In this document: piece by piece, positions 8,030 to 14,590 of the stretch
How positions within the stretch are numbered: the first letter of the stretch is position 1
How the letters are laid out: each line of letters starts with the position of its first letter
From: an uncultured Prevotella sp.
GTDB taxonomy: Bacteria > Bacteroidota > Bacteroidia > Bacteroidales > Bacteroidaceae
NCBI GenBank assembly: GCA_900554835.1
Contig: USJD01000070.1
Span: forward strand, 1 to 16,446
Length of the DNA stretch: 16,446 nt
Direction: 5' to 3'
Made by a program: the position numbers and the translations under genes
Notes under the pieces: model-generated
Seen by the model: the letters and a program-made list of their open reading frames with translations, nothing else
What the model was told of the DNA's origin: nothing
Databases searched by the model: none

Positions 8030-8037
8030 ATCTTTGC
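8006..8037 (+). promoter_or_regulatory. Promoter of the AAA_14/DUF4143 gene
   Basis: A -33 TTG (8006-8008) and a perfect -7 TATCTTTGC (8029-8037) are separated by 20 nt. The expected transcript begins about 8043, excluding upstream in-frame starts and leaving a short leader before the ATG at 8066. Confidence 0.78.
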
Positions 8038-8065
8038 AGCGCAAATATTTAAATTACAGATAGTT

Positions 8066-9361
8066 ATGAAAAGAAAGATATATAAGCAACTCCTGAAATG
8101 GAAAGAAAACAAGGACAGAAAGCCCTTGATGTTATTGGGCGCCAGACAGGTGGGGAAGACCTGGATCATGCAACACTTTGGAGAAAAGGAATATAAAAAT
8201 GTAGCTTATATCAACTGCGACGATGAGCCAAGAATGAAACAACTCTTTGAACTTGACTACAACATAGACAGAATCCTCATCACCATCCAAGCTATTACTG
8301 GTGTCAAGATTACTCCTGCAGACACTCTCATCATCATGGATGAAATACAGGAGGTTCCAAGAGGACTCCATAGTTTGAAGTACTTTTGCGAAAAAGCTCC
8401 AGAATACCATGTCATGGTAGCTGGTTCGCTCCTTGGAGTTACGCTGGGAAAAGGAGAATCGTTCCCGGTAGGAAAAGTAGATATGCTTACCATGTATCCA
8501 ATGGATTATGAGGAATATCTTGAGGCAACTGGCAATGAGGGCTGGATAGAATTACTCCATTCTAAAGACTGGGGACTTATCGACATCATGAAACCTAAAA
8601 TGACGGAATTGCTCCGGCAGTATTACTTTGTGGGAGGGATGCCTGGTGTGGTAAGCAAATTCATAGAAAATAAAGACTTGAAGCAGGTTAGAAAACTGCA
8701 GCGTGAAATATTGGAAGCCTATCGCAGAGATATTTCCAAACATACTTCTGCTGCAGAATCCACAAGAATCCGGGAGGTGCTGGATTCGCTTCCTTCTCAG
8801 CTGGCACGTGAAAACAAAAAGTTCATCTATGGAGCTGTGCGCAAGGGTAGTAGAGCCAAAGATTTTGAACTGTCCATACAATGGCTGGTAGATGCTGGTA
8901 TTGTATATAAAGTGAGCCGCATCAAGGAGCCTAAAATGCCTCTCAAGTTTTATGAAGATATGGAGGCCTTCAAGCTTTTCTTATTAGACTGTGGACTCTT
9001 AGCTTGTATGACAGATGCTTCGGCTGACCAGATGCTGATAGGCGACAATGTTTTTACTGAGTTCAAAGGTGCATTTACAGAGCAATATGTTCTCCAACAA
9101 TTATTGGCATTGGGACTAAAGCCCTATTACTGGAGTAATGCCAAGACTCCTTCTGAGATAGATTTCATCATTCAGGACAACCAGAGGATTATACCTATCG
9201 AAGTAAAAGCTGAGGAAAATGTACGTGCCCGTTCCCTGGCTCAATTCATCAAAGACAACCCTGAGTTGAAAGGATTACGCATTTCTATGAAAGGATATGT
9301 GGATCAAGACTGGATGGAAAATATCCCTCTCATAGCCATTGATACATATTTTGAGCGATGA
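8066..9361 (+). CDS. AAA_14 NTPase with DUF4143 domain
   Basis: Member of the abundant prokaryotic family of AAA_14 ATPases fused to DUF4143, whose cellular role is not settled. The 431-residue protein shows Walker A GARQVGKT (25-32, Lys31), Walker B TLIIMDEIQ (Asp92, Glu93), a sensor-like VAGSLLG, and a DUF4143 part from about 200 onward. Near the C terminus, SEIDFII (Asp366) followed by IPIEVKAEE (Glu379, Lys381) has the spacing of a PD-(D/E)XK nuclease-like core. The frame runs open upstream to a TTG at 7976, but that stretch only translates the 33-bp repeats (it would read LSSKKC twice) and lies upstream of or inside the promoter, so ATG 8066 is the start. It is divergent from the other NTPase-nuclease gene, with fewer than 300 bp between them. 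No clear terminator follows; a GGTCAT/ATGACC hairpin at 9373-9392 lacks a T run. Confidence 0.9.
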   Translation: MKRKIYKQLLKWKENKDRKPLMLLGARQVGKTWIMQHFGEKEYKNVAYINCDDEPRMKQLFELDYNIDRILITIQAITGVKITPADTLIIMDEIQEVPRGLHSLKYFCEKAPEYHVMVAGSLLGVTLGKGESFPVGKVDMLTMYPMDYEEYLEATGNEGWIELLHSKDWGLIDIMKPKMTELLRQYYFVGGMPGVVSKFIENKDLKQVRKLQREILEAYRRDISKHTSAAESTRIREVLDSLPSQLARENKKFIYGAVRKGSRAKDFELSIQWLVDAGIVYKVSRIKEPKMPLKFYEDMEAFKLFLLDCGLLACMTDASADQMLIGDNVFTEFKGAFTEQYVLQQLLALGLKPYYWSNAKTPSEIDFIIQDNQRIIPIEVKAEENVRARSLAQFIKDNPELKGLRISMKGYVDQDWMENIPLIAIDTYFER

Positions 9362-9425
9362 TTTCCGGTCGTGGTCATTATTTCTGATGACCCCTCACTT
9401 CCTCCAAAATCATTATATGTAGGTA

Positions 9426-9457
9426 TTGCGAATCTGTCTAAATAGTAGTATCTTTGC
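9426..9457 (+). promoter_or_regulatory. Promoter of the membrane protein gene
   Basis: A -33 TTG (9426-9428, in AGGTATTGC) and -7 TATCTTTGC (9449-9457) are 20 nt apart. The same AGGTATTGC at -33 recurs at the promoter at 10564. Transcription would begin about 9463, ruling out the in-frame TTG at 9426 as the start. Confidence 0.75.
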
Positions 9458-9518
9458 AACTCAATTTTATATCAGTGATTCATTAATTTATAACATTTAC
9501 TATTTTAGACTTTTAAGA

Positions 9519-10499
9519 ATGGAAATGAAGAATTTGTACTGGGGGAAGACCATCGGTTCTATCCTCATCATCCTGCTCCTGATGCCGCTCGGACATGCGC
9601 TCATGATCATCATGGAACATACGCTCGAACCTACCACGCTGCACTACTCGGCTTTCGCTATGGGATTCGTGGGACTCATCGTCACCATCTGCGGCGTGTT
9701 CGTGAAAGGCGATACGAAACAGACTTGCTATGGAATGACGGGTGCGCTGCTCTTCTGGACCGGATGGGTGGAATTCCTCTTCGCCTACTATGCACAGAGA
9801 TACGGCGTGCACTGCGACCTGGTGGGCAACGGTATCGTGCAGACGGCTACGGAATATGTGAACGGTGTGGGGGTTCAGCATACTTATACGCTCAACGGTA
9901 CGCCCATCGAGGAATTCGGACGTGCGGAACTCAAGGAAATACGCGGCTCCCGACCTGAATACCTCATCATGCCTGCCTCCTTCGGTATGTGGATGATGTT
10001 TATCGTGATGTACGTGTTCTGCACCAAAACGGGCTGCGATTTCATCCGTTGGATCCAAAACCACTGTGGCGTGAAAGAACGTGTGGAACTGCGTCCGATG
10101 GCTCATCATCCTGCCATCGTCACCTTCATGGAATGGAACATCATGATGTGGGGTTTGTATCTGCTGCTCATGTTCTGCTACGACCCAGTCTTCCTCGGTT
10201 CTACTCACCCTATTACCTACGCCGTGGGCATTCTCTGCCTGATAGGTTCGGGCATGATCTTCAAGAAGGAACTGCACATCAAGAGCTGGGGCAGAAACCT
10301 GAGAATGGCGCTTGCCAACGTGATCGTGCTCTGGTCGGCAGTGGAGATAGCTGCACGCAACGGCTTCTTCAAGGAGATATGGGTGGACCCGGGAAATCAC
10401 GTCGTGGAGATGGTGGGAATCCTGGTGGTTTTCATCGGTCTGATAGCCGGCTTCTGGTTCTACAGCGGCAAAGACCAAACTGCTGAAATAGAGAATTAA
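9519..10499 (+). CDS. Multi-pass inner-membrane protein of unknown function
   Basis: I do not recognise the family. Starting at ATG 9519 the protein has 326 residues and about eight hydrophobic segments, at roughly 11-31, 44-62, 71-91, 149-168, 199-220, 231-247, 262-279 and 295-315. Between segments three and four is a soluble stretch of about 55 residues (92-148) with many charged and polar residues. No catalytic motif, signal peptide or repeat is evident. His26, Glu33, His42, His196 and His197 near membrane edges could bind something, but this is speculation. A second ATG at 9525 is equally possible. The gene stands alone between its own promoter and a good terminator. Its composition is more GC-rich than the restriction genes and similar to the heme operon downstream, so it looks like resident chromosome. 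Confidence 0.75.
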   Translation: MEMKNLYWGKTIGSILIILLLMPLGHALMIIMEHTLEPTTLHYSAFAMGFVGLIVTICGVFVKGDTKQTCYGMTGALLFWTGWVEFLFAYYAQRYGVHCDLVGNGIVQTATEYVNGVGVQHTYTLNGTPIEEFGRAELKEIRGSRPEYLIMPASFGMWMMFIVMYVFCTKTGCDFIRWIQNHCGVKERVELRPMAHHPAIVTFMEWNIMMWGLYLLLMFCYDPVFLGSTHPITYAVGILCLIGSGMIFKKELHIKSWGRNLRMALANVIVLWSAVEIAARNGFFKEIWVDPGNHVVEMVGILVVFIGLIAGFWFYSGKDQTAEIEN

Positions 10500-10510
10500 A
10501 ATTTTGAGAT

Positions 10511-10558
10511 ATTCCGTCTAATACCTACAAATGGGGATTAGGCGGAATACTGATTTTT
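10511..10558 (+). terminator. Terminator after the membrane protein gene
   Basis: ATTCCGTCTAAT (10511-10522) pairs with ATTAGGCGGAAT (10537-10548) over 12 bp with a single G-U pair, followed by a run of five T (10554-10558). It begins 12 nt past the stop codon. Confidence 0.8.
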
Positions 10559-10563
10559 AGGTA

Positions 10564-10595
10564 TTGCACATTCCGGAGAAACCTTGTATCTTTGC
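10564..10595 (+). promoter_or_regulatory. Promoter of the heme-uptake operon
   Basis: A -33 TTG (10564-10566, in AGGTATTGC) and -7 TATCTTTGC (10587-10595) are 20 nt apart. It lies directly after the previous gene's terminator. I see no clear Fur-type operator over it. Confidence 0.75.
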
Positions 10596-10711
10596 ACCCC
10601 GAAAAGGAACTGGAGGCCTGTGATGGGCTGCCGATTCCTCTATTTTTCCCCATCAAGGGAACAACTCAATAAAAGTAATAGATTAGTAATTTAAACGAAA
10701 GATTGTATAAA
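10596..10711 (+). other. Leader of the heme-uptake operon
   Basis: About 110 nt of untranslated leader before the first gene. TGATGGG (10621-10627) can pair with CCCATCA (10649-10655) around a 21-nt loop. The leader is unusually long compared with the other genes here, but it matches no riboswitch I know. Confidence 0.35.
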
Positions 10712-11350
10712 ATGAAGAAATTCTTTACGCTTATTTTTGCCACGATGTTGGCTTCTTCTATGTCGGCTCAGATGCATGGTGATGTGAATAATGAGGAGGT
10801 AAGCACTCCGATAACTGTGAGCATCGGCGGAATGATGAACTATGAGAATGCGGGCGTTACTTATCAGGTGCGCAAGTATATGGATGGCGAGACGCAGAAG
10901 ATGGACGTGACTGTGCCTACCTATACGCTTGATAATACCGTGATGGGCAACTTGACGCTCGGCTCTTACACCATCAAGGGACTGACCTACGATGAGGCGA
11001 AGGGCGGTTTCTATCGCGACTACAAGAACGACGGTCTGAAATTCCACGTTGTCTGCGAAGGTGGAAGCATGAATATGGATGATGATTATAGCTTCAACGC
11101 TGCGAAGGACAACAATATCCTCGTGAAATATGAGGGCAGCAAGGTGAGCGACATCATCAACAGATTCCAGATGGGCTCTATGCCTTTCTACATCTTGACC
11201 AACTTCAAGGCGGTGACCAACGGCATCGGCGCTGTGAAGAGCGAGACGGATAAGGGCAACGGAAAGATGTACAACTTGCAGGGTCAGCTGGTAGGCGATA
11301 ACTACAAGGGTGTGGTCATCATCAACGGTAAGAAATTCCTGAAAAAATAA
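10712..11350 (+). CDS. Calycin-like domain secreted protein
   Basis: A 212-residue exported protein. The N terminus (MKKFFTLIFATMLASSMSAQ) is a classical signal peptide, probably cleaved near residue 20. The body is beta-rich with repeated hydrophobic/Gly-Tyr patterns (YTIKGLTYDEAKGGFY), resembling the calycin-like domain of small Bacteroidales proteins encoded beside HmuY genes. The last 29 residues (about 184-212), containing MYNLQGQLV and VVIINGKKFLKK, match a C-terminal tail common on secreted Prevotella-type proteins and similar in look to type IX sorting domains. ATG 10712 is the start; a TTG at 10703 would add only three residues ahead of a good signal peptide. First gene of an operon with hmuY-like (about 40 nt downstream) and hmuR-like genes, so a role in binding heme or another ligand is likely but inferred. 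Confidence 0.72.
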   Translation: MKKFFTLIFATMLASSMSAQMHGDVNNEEVSTPITVSIGGMMNYENAGVTYQVRKYMDGETQKMDVTVPTYTLDNTVMGNLTLGSYTIKGLTYDEAKGGFYRDYKNDGLKFHVVCEGGSMNMDDDYSFNAAKDNNILVKYEGSKVSDIINRFQMGSMPFYILTNFKAVTNGIGAVKSETDKGNGKMYNLQGQLVGDNYKGVVIINGKKFLKK

Positions 11351-11390
11351 TTTTGATAAACTTGATTAGCAGATGATATTTCATACGATC

Positions 11391-12200
11391 ATGAATCATC
11401 TCAAAACGACCGTTGCCGGGGTGGGACTCCTGATGCTCACTTCCTGCAACGGTATTTTTGACGATATTTACGACCAGCCGAAGGAGATAGTGCCGGCGAA
11501 AGGTCAGCTCTTGATAGATGCTACCAGTTGGACTGACTGGTATTATGTGGACCTGAACCTGCTGCAGCGACTTACTGAGGCGGGGGATGAGGAGGCGCTG
11601 ATGAAGGCGCAGACGGAATTTGCGGCTTACCCGATTCCGATGACTGCCACTGGCGAGAAGGACGAGTCTGAGGCGGGACATGAGGCTGCTACACAGGGCA
11701 GAAAGGCGGGACAATATATGTACTGGTTTGATGTCTTCGGAGAGGGAATCAAGAAGAATACCTTCTCTTATTATACGCCTACTGAGGGACAGGAGGAGCC
11801 TGAGGAATGGACCTTGGCCGTACACCGCAACAATGTGAGAACCAACGGCGGGGCGGTGCTGGAGACTTCCTATACTTCGATGGACGAACTGCCGGAGAAC
11901 AGCGAGGCTTTCAGAAACATGAACTTCCAGGAGGATGAATGGAGCGAGAACTTAGTGTGGGATAGTCAGGACCTGATGCTGATGGGCTACGTGCCTTCGC
12001 AGGGCATCTGCGTGAACAAGGTGCTCTCTTCATGGCTCAGCATGAAGATTCCACCTATGCCGCCTGCCTTCAGTCTGAACAATCATGTGTTTATCCTGCG
12101 TCTCAAGGATGGTACTTATGCAGCTCTGCAGTTGGAAAACTATCTGTCGCAGGAGGGAAAGAAGTGTTTTCTCACCATCAACTACAAGTATCCTTATTAG
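11391..12200 (+). CDS. hmuY: HmuY-like heme-binding lipoprotein
   Basis: Probable surface lipoprotein that captures heme and hands it to the receptor encoded next, as P. gingivalis HmuY does for HmuR. From ATG 11391 it has 269 residues, with a lipoprotein signal ending in lipobox LTSC (Cys19). Family features: DATSWTDWYYVDL early in the mature protein, WTLAVHRNNVRTNGG in the middle, LVWDSQDLMLMGYVP, and a C-terminal FILRLKDGTYAALQLENY ending in TINYKYPY. An ATG at 11373 would put six extra residues before the signal, so 11391 is preferred. The mature part has only three His, so the two-histidine heme site of P. gingivalis HmuY may not be kept; Met residues are plentiful. Second gene of the operon, 46 nt before the receptor. 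Identity as HmuY family is fairly secure; heme as ligand is inferred. Confidence 0.83.
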   Translation: MNHLKTTVAGVGLLMLTSCNGIFDDIYDQPKEIVPAKGQLLIDATSWTDWYYVDLNLLQRLTEAGDEEALMKAQTEFAAYPIPMTATGEKDESEAGHEAATQGRKAGQYMYWFDVFGEGIKKNTFSYYTPTEGQEEPEEWTLAVHRNNVRTNGGAVLETSYTSMDELPENSEAFRNMNFQEDEWSENLVWDSQDLMLMGYVPSQGICVNKVLSSWLSMKIPPMPPAFSLNNHVFILRLKDGTYAALQLENYLSQEGKKCFLTINYKYPY

Positions 12201-12246
12201 TAAATGCAGCGGTTTTCCGATGCTATCCTGATTTTTAGAAATAACA

Positions 12247-14226
12247 ATGAAGAAATATATTTTATTCTCCATGCTCATGGCTGGGGCGACTCCGGCTATG
12301 GCTGCGATGGACTCGGACGATGCTTACGTGGACTCCGTTTGTCGCCAGTTTGACCTCAACGAGGTGGTGGTGACGGGCACCCGTACGCCTAAATTCCTGA
12401 AGGACACGCCGATTCAGACTCGTGTGATCAATGCACGGGAACTTGCCCGGCTGGATGCTACCAATGTGCAGGACTTGCTGCAACAGGAACTGCCTGGCGT
12501 GGAATTCTCGTATGCGATGAATCAGCAGACGCATCTCAACTTCTCCGGTTTCGGAGGACAGGGCGTGCTCTTTCTCGTGGACGGCGAGAGACTGGCGGGG
12601 GAGACAATGGACGATGTGGATTTCACCCGTCTGAACATGGATAATGTGGAACGCATCGAGATCGTGAAGGGTGCGGCTTCGGCGCTCTACGGCAGTAATG
12701 CTACGGGCGGCGTGATCAACATCATCACCAAGCGCAATCGACAGCCCTGGACGCTCAACGTGAACGCCCGATATGCGAAGCACAACGAGCAGCGATATGG
12801 GGCTTCGTGGGGGCTGAACTCGAAGCACTGGAACAATATGCTTTCTGCCCACTTCAACCGCATGGACAATTACGATGTGCACAGTGCGGCGAATCCCGTG
12901 ACCCGCATCATTTCTACGGTGTATGGGGATAAGACGGTCAATCTGAAGGAGCAGTTGACGTGGAGTCCTGTCAGCAACTTCAGTCTGACGGGACGTGCGG
13001 GATATTTCTTCCGTGAAACGGTGAGGTCGGCCGACCAGCCTGAGCGCTACCGTGACTTCTCGGGCGGTCTGCGCATGAACTGGCAGATTTCGGATGCTGA
13101 CGATCTGCAGGCAAGTTATGCGTTTGACCAGTATGACAAGTCGGACTATCAGCGCATCACCCGTCTGGACATCCGTGACTACAGTAATGTGCAGAATTCC
13201 TTCCGCCTGCTTTACAATCATACTTTCGGGGGTGGCGATGTGCTGACCGTGGGCTCCGACCTGCTGCACGACTATCTCTACAACACCAATCTGGAGGGAG
13301 AGACCAGGAAGCAGGACAGTTGGGATCTCTTTGCCCAGTACGACTGGCGCCTCAACGACCGGTGGGAGCTGGTGGGTGCGCTGCGCTACGACTATTTCTC
13401 CGACGGCAAGGATTCTCATCTCACACCGAAGCTGAACGTTTGCTACAAGCCATTGCGCAATCTTGCCATCCGTGCCGGCTATGGTATGGGATTCAGGGCG
13501 CCTACGCTGAAGGAGAAGTACTACAACTTCGATATGTCGGGCATCTGGATCGTGGAGGGCAACGAGCATCTGAAATCGGAGGTGAGTCACAACTTCAATC
13601 TCTCGGCTGAATATACTAAGGGTCACTACAACTATACGGCCTCTATATATTATAATAAGGTGAAGAACAAGCTTTCTACGGCGGCTCCTTATTTCAAGAC
13701 GGCGGAAGACAAGCTGCCTTACCTGCCTTATTCTAATCTGGACGACTACAGCGTGTGTGGTGGTGAAGTAGGGGCGCAGGCGAAATGGAACAATGGGCTG
13801 GGTGCCCGCATCACTTATGCTTATACGAAGGAGCAGCTGGCGAAGGACAAGGACGGAAATTCCATCAACAACCAGTATATTCCTGCCCGTGAACATGCGC
13901 TGAACGTGCGTATGGACTACGATCGCCAGATAAGCAGCAACTATGGGCTGAACATCGGCTTGCAGGGGCGTGTGCTTTCGGGCGTGGAGAACGTGGAATA
14001 TAAGGACTATTATGATGTGAGCAAGGGCACGATCTCCGTGGAATATCCTGCCTACACCCTCTGGAAGCTCTCGCTGGTGCAGCGCATCGGCAAGGCGGTG
14101 AAGGTAAATGCGGCGCTGGATAATCTCTTCGGTTATAAGCCTAAGTTTTATTATCTGAACAGTCCGATTACGGATGGTGTGACCTTCCAAATAGGAGTCT
14201 CCATTGATATTGACAAGTTTTTCTAA
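12247..14226 (+). CDS. hmuR: TonB-dependent outer-membrane heme receptor, HmuR-like
   Basis: Outer-membrane gated channel expected to import heme into the periplasm using TonB energy. A signal peptide (1-20, ending AMAA) is followed by a plug domain from about 38 (NEVVVTGTRTPK) to 162, including LPGVEFSY, VLFLVDGERLAGE, NVERIEIVKGAASALYGS and GGVINIITK. The remaining residues form the beta-barrel, ending in a terminal Phe as usual (SIDIDKFF). The heme-receptor signature FRAP is at 416-419 and the companion NPNL/NPDL-type motif appears as NEHL at 439-442. His96 in the plug (QQTHLNFSGF) could be a heme ligand. At 659 residues the length fits HmuR-type receptors. Last gene of the operon, after the HmuY-like lipoprotein. 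Transporters for the inner membrane (HmuSTUV-like) are not in this window. Confidence 0.9.
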   Translation: MKKYILFSMLMAGATPAMAAMDSDDAYVDSVCRQFDLNEVVVTGTRTPKFLKDTPIQTRVINARELARLDATNVQDLLQQELPGVEFSYAMNQQTHLNFSGFGGQGVLFLVDGERLAGETMDDVDFTRLNMDNVERIEIVKGAASALYGSNATGGVINIITKRNRQPWTLNVNARYAKHNEQRYGASWGLNSKHWNNMLSAHFNRMDNYDVHSAANPVTRIISTVYGDKTVNLKEQLTWSPVSNFSLTGRAGYFFRETVRSADQPERYRDFSGGLRMNWQISDADDLQASYAFDQYDKSDYQRITRLDIRDYSNVQNSFRLLYNHTFGGGDVLTVGSDLLHDYLYNTNLEGETRKQDSWDLFAQYDWRLNDRWELVGALRYDYFSDGKDSHLTPKLNVCYKPLRNLAIRAGYGMGFRAPTLKEKYYNFDMSGIWIVEGNEHLKSEVSHNFNLSAEYTKGHYNYTASIYYNKVKNKLSTAAPYFKTAEDKLPYLPYSNLDDYSVCGGEVGAQAKWNNGLGARITYAYTKEQLAKDKDGNSINNQYIPAREHALNVRMDYDRQISSNYGLNIGLQGRVLSGVENVEYKDYYDVSKGTISVEYPAYTLWKLSLVQRIGKAVKVNAALDNLFGYKPKFYYLNSPITDGVTFQIGVSIDIDKFF

Positions 14227-14242
14227 TGTTCATTAGGAAACT

Positions 14243-14322
14243 CTCTTTAGGGAACTCTCAAGTTCTCTTTAGAAAGCTCTCATGTTGTCTTTAGAATAAC
14301 TTTCATGTTGTCTTTAGAAAGC
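14243..14322. repeat. Degenerate 22-bp tandem repeat
   Basis: About 3.5 units containing CTTTAG at 14245, 14267, 14289 and 14312, giving a 22-23 bp period. Later units share CTTTAGAAAGCT or TCATGTTGT segments. It begins shortly after the receptor stop. Confidence 0.75.
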
Positions 14323-14365
14323 TTACTGCTTACTGAAAAATACTATAATTTCTTCTGCATAATAA

Positions 14366-14414
14366 AAATCCCAATCCACGGAATTTATTCCAAAGGATTG
14401 GGATTTGTTTTTTT
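14366..14414 (+). terminator. Strong terminator between convergent genes
   Basis: AAATCCCAATCC (14366-14377) pairs perfectly with GGATTGGGATTT (14395-14406). The loop contains an inner GGAA/TTCC pairing, and a T run follows from 14408. An A-rich flank on the left suggests it may also work for the convergent minus-strand gene. Confidence 0.85.
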
Positions 14415-14427
14415 CTATTTTTCTTTT

Positions 14428-14508
14428 CTTTCTTGAAAATCTTCCTTGAAAGTCCTCTCTTTCTTTTTTTTTCTCTTTCTTGAAAAATCTTCCTCGAAAG
14501 TCCTCTCT
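14428..14508. repeat. Two copies of a 33-34 bp pyrimidine-rich direct repeat
   Basis: Copies at 14428-14460 and 14475-14508, each starting CTTTCTTGAAAA and ending GAAAGTCCTCTCT, differ by one inserted A and one T/C change. Start-to-start distance is 47 bp, within a CT-rich stretch. No gene lies here. Confidence 0.75.
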
Positions 14509-14590
14509 CTGAGAGTCTTCTCTCTTTGGAAGTCAGTATCCTCTCTGTTTCTCGTAAATAAAGCCGTTGGCGATAGGTGAGAAAAGAGGG

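Noticed and set aside
9373..9392. Hairpin GGTCAT/ATGACC as terminator of the AAA_14 gene
   Set aside because: Six-base-pair stem with no following T run; too weak to call.
9513..10478. Minus-strand open frame of 321 codons opposite the membrane protein
   Set aside because: The translation is full of His, Glu and Asp without motifs. The plus-strand product has clear membrane helices plus a promoter and terminator in the right places.
10703..10711. TTG start adding three residues to the calycin-like protein
   Set aside because: ATG 10712 begins a typical signal peptide directly (MKKFF), making the TTG unlikely.
12262..14190. Long open frame on the minus strand, 642 codons
   Set aside because: It lies wholly inside the HmuR-like receptor. 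The translation is rich in His, Arg, Ile and Val with no domain, and results from GC-biased codons of the real gene.
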